Positions 56,164-64,000 of a DNA stretch of 64,000 bases are shown here, piece after piece. Source of the stretch: Wolbachia endosymbiont (group B) of Gerris lacustris (GTDB lineage Bacteria; Pseudomonadota; Alphaproteobacteria; Rickettsiales; Anaplasmataceae). The notes under the pieces are model-generated. The model was not told the origin of the DNA. It worked only from the letters and a program-made list of their open reading frames with translations, and searched no databases. Every line of letters starts with the position of its first letter. The stretch's first letter is position 1. A program made the position numbers and the translations under genes. The stretch lies in assembly GCF_964028355.1 (NCBI RefSeq), contig NZ_OZ034761.1, positions 1,550,001 through 1,614,000 of the forward strand, given 5' to 3'.

Positions 56164-57612
56164 ATGCAATTACCAATTCTACAAGTTATTATACCAATAA
56201 TTGCATCGATGTTCTGCTTTCTTACCAGGAAACATAGGGTGTCCTGGTTTATCTCTTTTTTTACAACGGCAGCTACTTTCTTTATTTCATTAATGTTGCT
56301 AGTGAAAACATACAATGGTGAAATTATAACTTATTATCTTGGAGATTGGGCTCCTCCATACGGAATAGAGTTGAGAATTGACATATTGAACTCCTTGATT
56401 CTAACTTTGGTGAATTTTATAGCGCTGATTAGTGTGCTTTATAGCTTTCATATTAATGAAAAAGAGATTAGCAAAAACAAAATCTCTGGTTTTTACTCTC
56501 TATTTCTACTGTGCCTAAGTGGATTACTTGGGATTTTAGTCACAAATGACATATTCAATCTTTATGTCTTTTTAGAAATTTCATCTCTTTCTTCTTATGT
56601 TTTAGTTTCAATGGGAAGGGATAAGAAAGCTTTAGTTGCAGCATTTGAATACCTCATTAGTGGTACTCTAGGAGCAACATTTTACTTGTTTGGCATCGGC
56701 CTTTTATACTCTATGACCGGAACGCTCAACATGTCTGACATGGCTGAAAGAATAGTACCATTATACGATAATAACATCATAAGACTTGGTACATTATTCA
56801 TTTTTGTTGGTCTCTCAATCAAAATGGCACTGTTTCCACTCAGCAGATGGCTGGTTAACGCATATAGTGAAGCACCTAGCTTCATTAGCATATTTTTTTC
56901 AGGTACAGTAACCAAAGTGATGATATATGTTTTTATCAGAATCTTTTACACTGTTTTTCAGCAAAATTTTTTCTTACCACTAAGCAACGTGATGATCATC
57001 CTTGCGCTTTGTGCTGTTGTATTTGGATCAATATCTGCAATGATCGAAAAAGATATAAAAAGACTGTTTGCTCACTCCAGTATCAGTCAGATTGGCTATA
57101 TAATTTTAATGCTGGGTTTAAATTCAAAAGCAGGTTTGTTTTCAGCAGTTCTTCACATAGTAAATCATAGCATGATAAAAACGTCTTTATTCATGACTGC
57201 AGGGTGTATTTCTTATAAGTTTGGTATGACAAAAATAGAAAATTTATCAGGACTAAAAAAGTCAATGCCCTATACAACACTTGCATTTACTCTACTTAGT
57301 TTCGCATTAATCGGTGTACCTTTGACAAATGGCTTTGTAAGTAAGTGGTATATGATGAAAGCAATTATCGAATCTCATGCATGGATTTCCCTCGCAGTTT
57401 TTGCTGCTGGCTCTTTTCTTGCACTAATATATATGTGGAGGGTGGTAGAGAAAATGTATTTTGAAAATAGCGCAGCATCAAACGCTGGAATGACACTTAA
57501 TGAGGTACCATTACTTATGCTCTTTTGTCTATTATTTATGGCAATTTTAACAGTAATAACTGGGATATATAGTAGTCCAATTCGGTTGGTAATTAATAAA
57601 TTTGCTTTTTGA
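56164..57612 (+). CDS. Monovalent cation/H+ antiporter subunit D-like (MrpD / NuoM-N family)
   Basis: 482 residues with about 14 membrane helices. The conserved LLGILVTNDIFNLYVFLEI stretch has the helix-5 Glu, and HSSISQIGYIIL and the NHSMIKTSLFMTAG block contain the Lys and His of the proton path. It is a proton-pumping membrane subunit of Mrp antiporters or respiratory complexes. Other Mrp subunits are not here, so its partner is unknown. It is followed by ftsW in the same direction after 45 bases. Confidence 0.87.
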   Translation: MQLPILQVIIPIIASMFCFLTRKHRVSWFISFFTTAATFFISLMLLVKTYNGEIITYYLGDWAPPYGIELRIDILNSLILTLVNFIALISVLYSFHINEKEISKNKISGFYSLFLLCLSGLLGILVTNDIFNLYVFLEISSLSSYVLVSMGRDKKALVAAFEYLISGTLGATFYLFGIGLLYSMTGTLNMSDMAERIVPLYDNNIIRLGTLFIFVGLSIKMALFPLSRWLVNAYSEAPSFISIFFSGTVTKVMIYVFIRIFYTVFQQNFFLPLSNVMIILALCAVVFGSISAMIEKDIKRLFAHSSISQIGYIILMLGLNSKAGLFSAVLHIVNHSMIKTSLFMTAGCISYKFGMTKIENLSGLKKSMPYTTLAFTLLSFALIGVPLTNGFVSKWYMMKAIIESHAWISLAVFAAGSFLALIYMWRVVEKMYFENSAASNAGMTLNEVPLLMLFCLLFMAILTVITGIYSSPIRLVINKFAF

Positions 57613-57657
57613 TTTTCTTATGTTTTATTGTATCTAAAAGTCTGTAAAGTTTTCGCT

Positions 57658-58761
57658 ATGGATAAGCTGAAGAAGATTCACTTATTATTAGTCATTAACG
57701 TAATAGCTCTGTTTTGCGTTGGCATTGTTGTTCAATATTCTTCTGCTGGAGGAAAGTGGGCTCCATTTGCAATTCACCAATTGGTCATATTCTCTTTCTT
57801 CCTTTTGCTTGCTATAGCTATGTCATTTATAGAGCTAGATTTTTATTTGAAGCACGCTTATTTTTTTTACATAGCAGCAGTAATTGCGCTGTTAGCAGTA
57901 AATTTTTTTGGCTCGCATATAATGGGTGCAACGAGATGGATAAGAATTGGGTCAATTAGTTTACAACCATCAGAATTTGTAAAAGTGGGCTTAATACTTG
58001 CACTTGCTCATTATTTTAATAAACAAAGTGTGTATAAAATGATGAAATTTCAAAGTTTATTTAAGCCACTTATAATTATTTTCTTACCTGTATTCCTTGT
58101 ATTGAAGCAACCTAATTTAGGAACAGCTGTAATAATATTGTTTATAGGAGCATCAATTATATTCACAGCAATAATGGAAAGACCTCATTTAATAATTTTT
58201 GGAACTCTTGGCATTTTCGCAATACCAGCTATTTGGCCTTTTTTGCGCCCTTATCACAAGCAAAGGATATTATCATTTTTGGATTCATCAGTAGATCCAC
58301 TTGGAATAGGTTATAATGCACAGCAATCTCAAATAGCTATTGGTTCAGGAGGTTTATTTGGTAAGGGATTTGTTAATGGGAGTCAAACTCAACTTGGATT
58401 TTTGCCAGAGAAACGCACAGATTTTGCTTTTGCGGTACTTAGTGAGGAATGGGGGTTCTTAGGCAGCATGGCTTTGATTTTACTCTATACCACATTGCTT
58501 GCTATAATATTCTCCATTGCTTACAGGTCAAAAAATTACTTTTCTAAGTTAATATCTATCGGGGTTTTTGCCTTTTTTAGTGCTCATTTCTTTATAAACA
58601 TTGGAATGACAATAGGCTTCTTACCTATAATAGGTGACCCACTTCCATTTCTATCCTATGGCGGAAGCACAACTGCTGCGAGCTTAATATGTATAGGATT
58701 GCTACTTAGTTCCGTGGCATCTACAAAGAACTTAAAGCTAAGTTTCCGATTTCACCCATAG
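57658..58761 (+). CDS. ftsW: Peptidoglycan glycosyltransferase FtsW
   Basis: I use the ATG at 57658 (MDKLKKIHLLL; 367 residues), since the earlier start adds ten atypical residues. There are ten membrane helices. Landmarks are QYSSAGG, GATRWIRIGSISLQPSEFVK, KQPNLGTAVII and LPFLSYGGSTTAAS. SEDS glycosyltransferases polymerise lipid II at division. It belongs with MraY and MurJ here; PBP partner FtsI is not in the window. Confidence 0.92.
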   Translation: MDKLKKIHLLLVINVIALFCVGIVVQYSSAGGKWAPFAIHQLVIFSFFLLLAIAMSFIELDFYLKHAYFFYIAAVIALLAVNFFGSHIMGATRWIRIGSISLQPSEFVKVGLILALAHYFNKQSVYKMMKFQSLFKPLIIIFLPVFLVLKQPNLGTAVIILFIGASIIFTAIMERPHLIIFGTLGIFAIPAIWPFLRPYHKQRILSFLDSSVDPLGIGYNAQQSQIAIGSGGLFGKGFVNGSQTQLGFLPEKRTDFAFAVLSEEWGFLGSMALILLYTTLLAIIFSIAYRSKNYFSKLISIGVFAFFSAHFFINIGMTIGFLPIIGDPLPFLSYGGSTTAASLICIGLLLSSVASTKNLKLSFRFHP

Positions 58762-58804
58762 AAAGAGCTTAGACAACCATCACTCTGCTAATGGTTAACG
58801 TTCT

Positions 58805-60046
58805 TCAATGAGAATCCCATTTTACGGTGCTTAAATCTATTCCTTCTTGTACCATTTCCAAAAGTGGACTCATCTCTCTTAGCCGTCCAACATTTTTAGT
58901 AACAAGATCTGCTGCGTATAGAACTTCATCTTTAGTTGTAAATCGGCCAAGGCCAAATCTAATTGATGAATGCTCAAGATCGTGGCCATTGTTTAGTGAT
59001 CTTATAACATAAGAAGGCTCAAGGGATGCAGATGTGCATGCAGAACCAGAGCTTACTGCTAAATCCTTGATTGCCATGATAAGAGACTCACCCTCAACAT
59101 AAGGAAAACTTAAGTTAAGGTTACCTGGAATCCTATTTTCGTAGTCACCATTTAAAACAACATCAGGAAATGCCTCTTTTATTTTGTTGTACAAAATATC
59201 TCTCAACTCTTCTAATCTGCTTGCTTCTATTTCCATTTCTTTTTTAGCGATACGTGCTGCTTCACCAAAACCAACTGCAAGGGGAGTAGGAACTGTTCCA
59301 GAGCGCATGCCTCTCTCCTGTCCACCACCACTAATTAGTGGCGTCAACCTAACACGAGGATTTTTTCTACGGACATATAATGCACCTATTCCCATAGATC
59401 CATAAATTTTATGGCTAGAAAGGCTCATAAGATCAATGTTCATTTCATTTACGTCTATTGGAACTTTTCCAAAGCTTTGGGCAGCGTCTGTATGAAAAAA
59501 TATATTATGCTTTCTACACATTGCACCAATTTCTTTGACAGGTTGCATTACTCCGATTTCATTATTTGCCATCATCACTGAAATCAGAATTGTTTTATCA
59601 GTGATTGCCTTCTCAAGCTTCAACAAATCTATAATTCCGTTTTGCTTAACGGACAAATATGTAACTTTAAAGCCTTCATTTTCCAGATGTCGACAAGAAT
59701 CTAAAACGCACTTATGCTCCGTGCAGACAGTTATTATATGATTTCCCTTATTCTTATAAAAATGAGCAACACCTTTGATAGCCATGTTATTTGATTCGGT
59801 TGCACCCGAGGTAAAGACGATTTCTTTGCTGTCTGCATTCACTAAATCAGCAATGTGCTTCCTTGCTTTTTCTACTGCTTCCTCAGCTGTCCAACCAAAT
59901 GAATGACTACGAGAGTGTGCATTACTAAACTCACCAAAATAAGGTATCATCACCTCCAAAACACGAGGATCTACTTTAGTAGTAGATTGATAATCGAGAA
60001 ATATTGGTAATTTTATTTTAGCATTGCGTATTTTTTCCATATTCAT
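58805..60046 (-). CDS. iscS: Cysteine desulfurase IscS
   Basis: 413 residues. [18 protein letters not shown] begins the fold; [10 protein letters not shown], the PLP Lys in [12 protein letters not shown], and active Cys in [16 protein letters not shown] are all present. GSGSACTS-type loop length fits group I desulfurases. It removes sulfur from cysteine for Fe-S clusters and tRNA thiolation. iscU and iscA do not follow within the window. It converges with ftsW. Confidence 0.95.
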   Translation of the reverse strand: MNMEKIRNAKIKLPIFLDYQSTTKVDPRVLEVMIPYFGEFSNAHSRSHSFGWTAEEAVEKARKHIADLVNADSKEIVFTSGATESNNMAIKGVAHFYKNKGNHIITVCTEHKCVLDSCRHLENEGFKVTYLSVKQNGIIDLLKLEKAITDKTILISVMMANNEIGVMQPVKEIGAMCRKHNIFFHTDAAQSFGKVPIDVNEMNIDLMSLSSHKIYGSMGIGALYVRRKNPRVRLTPLISGGGQERGMRSGTVPTPLAVGFGEAARIAKKEMEIEASRLEELRDILYNKIKEAFPDVVLNGDYENRIPGNLNLSFPYVEGESLIMAIKDLAVSSGSACTSASLEPSYVIRSLNNGHDLEHSSIRFGLGRFTTKDEVLYAADLVTKNVGRLREMSPLLEMVQEGIDLSTVKWDSH

Positions 60047-60216
60047 AGTCAGGTTTCAGCATAGAAGTTACAATATTTAGTAGCACTAAAGCTTAATTTT
60101 TTCAAGATATAATCTTGCCTAAACGCAAGTTGTCAGCGCTCTCTCCTACGTTATTCCACTGTCCCTGTAATGTCATTTTCTATGATCAGTATTTATGCAG
60201 CTAGGTCGAATACGCG

Positions 60217-61106
60217 CTAGGTAACCCTACTAGTGCTAGCAGCTTCTTGACGCCCATCCATTAAGACTGCTACTCCATCAACTTTAGTACTGGGCTTTAA
60301 CATCATATATGTAGCACTACCAACTGCTAGTCCTGTTGCTATAACTGCAACCACTGCTATTGGTGTAGAGGGTTTTGACTCAGCTGTAACTATTCCAGTT
60401 GCAGAAAGTGCTTTCGCTATTAAAACACCTGATAATGCAGTTGTACTACCGGCAAAAAAACCTTTCGCAATTGCTGATGTACGTTGTTTTTCCTCTTTAG
60501 CTAAATTCCTAGAAGCAGTTCTAGCATGATTTTTCACATTAACATAGGAGCCTTCACGTTTTTTTGGCAAAGTAAATACATAATCTCTTCGAATAGCCAA
60601 AAATGCAGGTGGCATTCCATATTCATCTTGTATATTAACATCCGCACCGTTTCTTACGAGAGAGTATACCACGTCTGCATGGCCATTCATAAGAGCTAAA
60701 TGTAAAGGTGTCCATCCCTCCTTATCTTCTTGTTCATTAATCCTGATTTCATCTTTTTCCAACAGAGCATCTACTACCTCTTTATAACCATTTTCAGCAG
60801 CTAAATGTAAAGGTGTCTTTTTATTTTCATCTTTTATATTAACATCTATCCCTTTTGTTACTATTAAAGCCTTTGTCAAGCTCGTATAGCCTAACTTAGC
60901 AGTTAAATGTAATAATGTGAATTCATTATCTCCAACTTCAAATTATAATTTACATAAAAATTACTCTCTTCCCACTGTTTAAATACCTCTTCATTGCTTG
61001 CCTTTAGCTCTTCTTTTACTTTTTCAATTACGTTCCTTTTATCTAATTTATTATCACTATTAACCGTACTTAATACTTCCCGCCACTGCTGATAATTTAT
61101 TGTCAT
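60217..61106 (-). pseudogene. Ankyrin-repeat protein with C-terminal membrane segments, frameshifted
   Basis: The frame from ATG 61106 encodes about 51 residues of an acidic helical start (EVFKQWEESNFYVNYN). It is then out of frame; one base lost or gained near 60953 moves to FEVGDNEFTLLHLTAKLGY and three ankyrin repeats, then two hydrophobic segments and LKPSTKVDG. Both parts match the gene at 1-927, which has the same YQEWE start, membrane region and tail. The 60217-60879 piece may still be translated from TTG or an internal start. Confidence 0.78.
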
Positions 61107-61131
61107 AATTTTTACCCCAATCTTAAATAAT

Positions 61132-61160
61132 TTATTTTAATTTTTAAATAATTAAAATAA
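61132..61160. repeat. AT-rich perfect inverted repeat
   Basis: ttattttaatt and aattaaaataa form an 11-bp stem with a 7-base loop, just upstream of the frameshifted ankyrin gene. It could be an operator or simply AT-rich sequence. Confidence 0.5.
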
Positions 61161-61227
61161 GAAATCAATATTTATTTTAAATGAGCTTATAATCGAAATT
61201 GTGGGTAGCAAATTATTGCCTCTTGAA

Positions 61228-61818
61228 TCACAATGTTCGTATAGCTGCAACCCTGAAGCTACTATCTCTCATCCACTGAAGATATTGCACAGCGCTATCT
61301 ACTTGATCGTCGTGGCGGGTTTCTGGAAACATTAAAATCTCATACTCAAAATCGCTGAGCCATACTGCTTGGTGTGGCAGAAAAACCTTGCCAGATTCTA
61401 TTATCGGAACAATCTGGTGGAATCGAGCAAGTTTGCCACCGTGTGGCACTATCCCGATAATAGGTATTGCCTTGAGCTCTTGAATCAATTGCTGACCGCT
61501 TGTTTTTGCTTCGATTAAAATTGAGTGTGGCTTCCATCTTGCAGCTAGTGACAGAACTTGTTCTTTAAGTTTTGGATACTCAAGCTTCGCACGGTACACA
61601 TCGAGTAAATAAAACTTATTATTCACCTTTGTCCAGGTAGTGCAGACACTAAAGCCGCTAGAATCGTTTGTTGAAACAGCAGTGTCCCAGCTCTGAGTTA
61701 TATGTGAGAGATTGTCAGGAAAATTTCTATAGCGTTTCAACCATTCTTGCTTAATTATACCACTTGAAAGTTGTAAGTTAAAAATGTGATATAAAAGAGA
61801 TAAGAGGGAAAGATAACC
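61228..61818 (-). pseudogene. Phage/GTA-type terminase large subunit, C-terminal nuclease fragment
   Basis: The frame is open from about 61818 to 61228. SSGIIKQEWLKRY leads into the RNase H-like nuclease: ITQSWDTAVSTNDSSGFSVC (first Asp), SILIEAKTSGQQLIQEL (Glu), and HDDQVDSAVQYL (last Asp). The ATPase half of a terminase is absent; a stop lies at 61819-61821. It resembles the GTA terminase of alphaproteobacteria from memory. Starts such as TTG 61740 could still give a 170-residue protein. Confidence 0.82.
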
Positions 61819-61997
61819 CTACTCACTATAGGAATAGGGCTATCACGGGCGTGTGCGACCGAATGAAAGTTGGTATTACAACCGTAGCCATCAAGGTAAA
61901 CTAGCCCCATCTCTCGATACGTTTGAATAGTTGCATGGGACATATGTATGCACCCGTTTACAATCTTAAATTAATTAAACTATCGAGGTTATTTATT

Positions 61998-62197
61998 ATG
62001 ATTACATCTTATCAAAATTTCATTGGCATTGATATCGGAAAATTTAAAAATGTTGCTGCAGCTTATAACCAAAGGAGCGCTATCAAGTTTGACAATGATG
62101 CTACTGGTTGGCAACAGTTGTTTCAAAAATTTTCAGATATCCTACCTAATTCTCTAGTAACTTTAGAAAACACTGGAAAATATGAGCTTGGCTTATA
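61998..62197 (+). pseudogene. IS110-family transposase, N-terminal fragment
   Basis: MITSYQNFIGIDIGKFKNV is the start of a DEDD transposase (first Asp in GIDIGK), and VTLENTGKYE holds the second acidic site. A gaggt site precedes the ATG. IS630 copy e cuts it after about 66 residues; any remainder is beyond the window. Confidence 0.8.
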
Positions 62198-62277
62198 CCA
62201 ATTCCCGCTATACAAGCAACGAATAGACAATAATGGAAAAAAAGCCATACTGGAGTAAGTAAAATAGCGAGGTTTAG

Positions 62278-62593
62278 ATGGCATTAAGATCAAAATTATT
62301 GGATGAAAAAGTGGTGGAATCAGCAAAAGAGATGCTGAAGAAAGTAAGAAATAATGCGTATGTTGCAAAAAAACTAAATGCTGTAATTGCAGCAAAAAAG
62401 CACAGTATAACAGCTGTAGCAAAAATATGTTGCATTTCGAGAAAGGCAATTACTACATGGATAAAGCACATAAAATTTGGAAGAGAAGAAAAATTATTTT
62501 CTCCACCTCAACGCCGTAGAAAAACTATATTGAACCAAAGTCAACTTGAACAAATTGAGGTGTGGATAGAGGAAAACCCCAATATTACTATTA
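62278..62593 (+). pseudogene. IS630 transposase orfA, copy e, N-terminal piece
   Basis: 105 residues, identical to copy a up to ENPNITI, then cut by IS5. The rest (REMRIRIQERFG onward) resumes at 63460. Confidence 0.85.
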
Positions 62594-62655
62594 GAACCTG
62601 TACATGATCTCAAGAAAGGAATAAACTAAGAGATAATGTATATAAGTTAGGATAT

Positions 62656-62988
62656 ATGAGGAGTGTATACCCAAGTGATATAAGTCGGGAAAGATTTGAG
62701 ATTATATTACCAGATCTAGAATCCTGTAGAAAAAAAACAAAACCAAGAAAACTGGATTTATATGAGTTATTTTGCGGTGTACTTTATGTGCTAAAAAGTG
62801 GCTGTCAGTGGCGAATGCTACCAAAAGAGTTTCCAAAATGGCGCAATTGTTACGATTACTTCAAGAGATGGAGTAAAAAACCGAATGAAGATAGAGAAAG
62901 TGTTCTAGAAATTGTCTTAAAAAAAATTAGTTGGAGAGGTTCGTTTCAACAGTGGTCGGAATACAAAAACAAGCTTCTGCATCATTGA
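62656..62988 (+). CDS. IS5-family transposase orfA (copy 4)
   Basis: 110 residues identical to the other copies. Confidence 0.85.
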   Translation: MRSVYPSDISRERFEIILPDLESCRKKTKPRKLDLYELFCGVLYVLKSGCQWRMLPKEFPKWRNCYDYFKRWSKKPNEDRESVLEIVLKKISWRGSFQQWSEYKNKLLHH

Positions 62989-63091
62989 TGCTCAAAGTGT
63001 AAAAAACACCGATATTGCTGAAGAAAAAGGTTATGATGCCGGCAAGAAAATTTCAGGAATAAAGCGTCATATTGCAGTAGATACGCAAGGT

Positions 63092-63448
63092 TTGCCACAT
63101 GCAATTTATATTACTACAGCTAATATCGGAGATCGTACTGCTGCTGTAGAGATGATTTGTAACGCAAGAAAAAATCTTTCCGAAGTTCAAAATATACTAG
63201 TTGATGCAGGTTATACAGGAGAAAATTTTGCAACTCAAATAAAAACGACTATTGGTGCAACCGTTGAAGTAATAAAACGAAGTGAATTACATACCTTTGT
63301 TGTATTGCCAAAAAGGTGGGTTGTAGAGCGTTCTTTTGCTTGGCTGGAAAAGTGTAGACGGTTATGGAAAAATTGCGAGCGTAAACTCAATACTAGACTA
63401 CAAATGGTCGTTCTAGCTTTTACTGCCTTGCTCCTCAAAAGATTATGA
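63092..63448 (+). CDS. IS5-family transposase orfB (copy 4)
   Basis: 118 residues identical to the other copies. Confidence 0.85.
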   Translation: MPHAIYITTANIGDRTAAVEMICNARKNLSEVQNILVDAGYTGENFATQIKTTIGATVEVIKRSELHTFVVLPKRWVVERSFAWLEKCRRLWKNCERKLNTRLQMVVLAFTALLLKRL

Positions 63449-63459
63449 ACAGGCTCTTA

Positions 63460-64000
63460 GAGAAATGAGAATAAGAATCCAAGAAAGATTTGGTTTGAAT
63501 ATCAGCAAATCCACAATACATCGTAATATGCAAAGAATGAAATTCTCATATATCACACCAAGACCAGTTCATAGTGGACAGGATAAAAATAAGCAAGAGG
63601 AGTTTAAAAAAAAACCTCAATGAAACTATTGTCATGCATTCTGAAAAAGAGCTATTTTTCTTCGATGAATCACGGTTTGGTACACATTCAAAAGTTGGAC
63701 ATGGGTGGTTTAAAAAAGGCAGTAGGACACAGGTTAAGGTAAAATTAGGTAGGGAAAATTTTTATCTCTATAGTGCAGTTAATCCCAGAAATGGAGAGAA
63801 TTTTAGCTTATTTGCACCAAACGTCAACACTGCTTGTATAAATATATTCCTTGAACAGATGTCGCAATATTTAGGAATACGAAAGGCTTTTCTCGTGATG
63901 GATTGCGCTAGTTGGCATAAGTCAAAAAGTTTAAAGATACCTAAAAATATCGAAATTATATACCTACCACCATACTCACCTGACCTCAATCCTGTTGAGA
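63460..64000 (+). pseudogene. IS630 transposase, copy e, remainder of orfA and orfB (3' cut by window)
   Basis: It continues with REMRIRIQERFG, the A9 tract near 63607-63615, then orfB to LPPYSPDLNPVE at the edge. The DDE residues seen are intact, but the gene is split by IS5. Confidence 0.85.

Larger units (their letters stand above)
62594..63456 (+). mobile_element. IS5-family insertion sequence, copy 4
   Basis: 863 bp, flanked by tta at 62591-62593 and 63457-63459. Because it sits in an otherwise unchanged IS630, this copy fixes the exact ends of the IS5 element. Confidence 0.95.
62198..64000 (+). mobile_element. IS630-family insertion sequence, copy e, interrupted by IS5 and cut by the window edge
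   Basis: It begins at ccaattcccgc after TA (62196-62197) in the IS110 gene. IS5 copy 4 (62594-63456) splits orfA; IS630 resumes at 63457. With a 1099-bp length its end would be near 64163, outside the window. Confidence 0.9.

Noticed and set aside
61755..61943. 62-codon minus-strand frame upstream of the terminase fragment
   Set aside because: Its sequence resembles no terminase part; the terminase reading runs in a different frame through SSGIIKQEW.
1..64000. CRISPR array or cas genes
   Set aside because: The repeats seen are ankyrin-coding tandem units, IS copies or scattered palindromes; there is no regular repeat-spacer pattern and no Cas-like protein.

Overview
The window is very probably from a Wolbachia endosymbiont (Alphaproteobacteria, Rickettsiales, Anaplasmataceae). 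It is AT-rich, carries many ankyrin-repeat genes and nearly identical insertion sequences, is scattered with short 'atcccagtg...cactgggat' palindromes, and contains a separate VirB9 paralogue, a CckA kinase, a bifunctional IspDF, a CADD-type folate gene and phage/GTA-like portal and terminase genes. I cannot place the supergroup or strain from sequence alone.

Layout. 1-7.0 kb: an ankyrin protein cut by the left edge, an IS5-family element, ldcA-lipB, a phage-type portal gene and two ankyrin genes. 7.1-18.4 kb: housekeeping genes (AsmA-like, murJ, tRNA-His, mnmG, an aminopeptidase P, an esterase, an SDR protein). mnmG and the aminopeptidase both carry palindromic elements inserted in frame. 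18.5-22.2 kb: an ankyrin gene, then a nest of IS256 remnant, IS630 and IS5. 22.3-34.7 kb: petA, gyrA, tRNA-Val, TPR protein, DUF1284-like gene and bioY, nitroreductase, a glycoside hydrolase gene broken by a frameshift and an IS5 copy, dapF, sucCD, rpsU, tRNA-Pro, rsmE, tRNA-Glu. 34.9-37.1 kb: an ankyrin protein with EPIYA motifs, split by an IS630 copy. 37.1-43.7 kb: hemF, cckA, parAB, ispDF. 43.8-45.8 kb: gene and transposon debris with an IS630 copy. 46.3-49.1 kb: a compact folate operon (CADD-like, folB, folKP, folA). 49.4-52.4 kb: a membrane hydrolase, IS630 and a 5'-truncated IS256. 52.8-60.0 kb: mraY, rnhB, virB9-2, mlaD, an NDUFA12-family gene, an antiporter subunit-D protein, ftsW and iscS. 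60.2-64.0 kb: a frameshifted ankyrin gene, a terminase fragment, and an IS110 fragment containing IS630 containing IS5, running off the right edge.

The mobile fraction has four IS5-family copies (863 bp each, 3-bp TNA duplications), five IS630-family copies (1099 bp, TA duplications; one runs off the window), two IS256 remnants, one IS903-like remnant and one IS110 remnant. Copies within the IS5 and IS630 families are almost identical, so transposition is recent. Both families carry their two transposase frames across an A-tract that is one base too long for a fused frame.

I found no complete new defence or secretion system. The items most worth a second look are the EPIYA/ankyrin candidate effector disrupted by IS630 (34.9-37.1 kb), the palindromes translated inside mnmG and the aminopeptidase, the A-tract pattern shared by unrelated elements, the CADD-folate operon, and the portal/terminase remnants.
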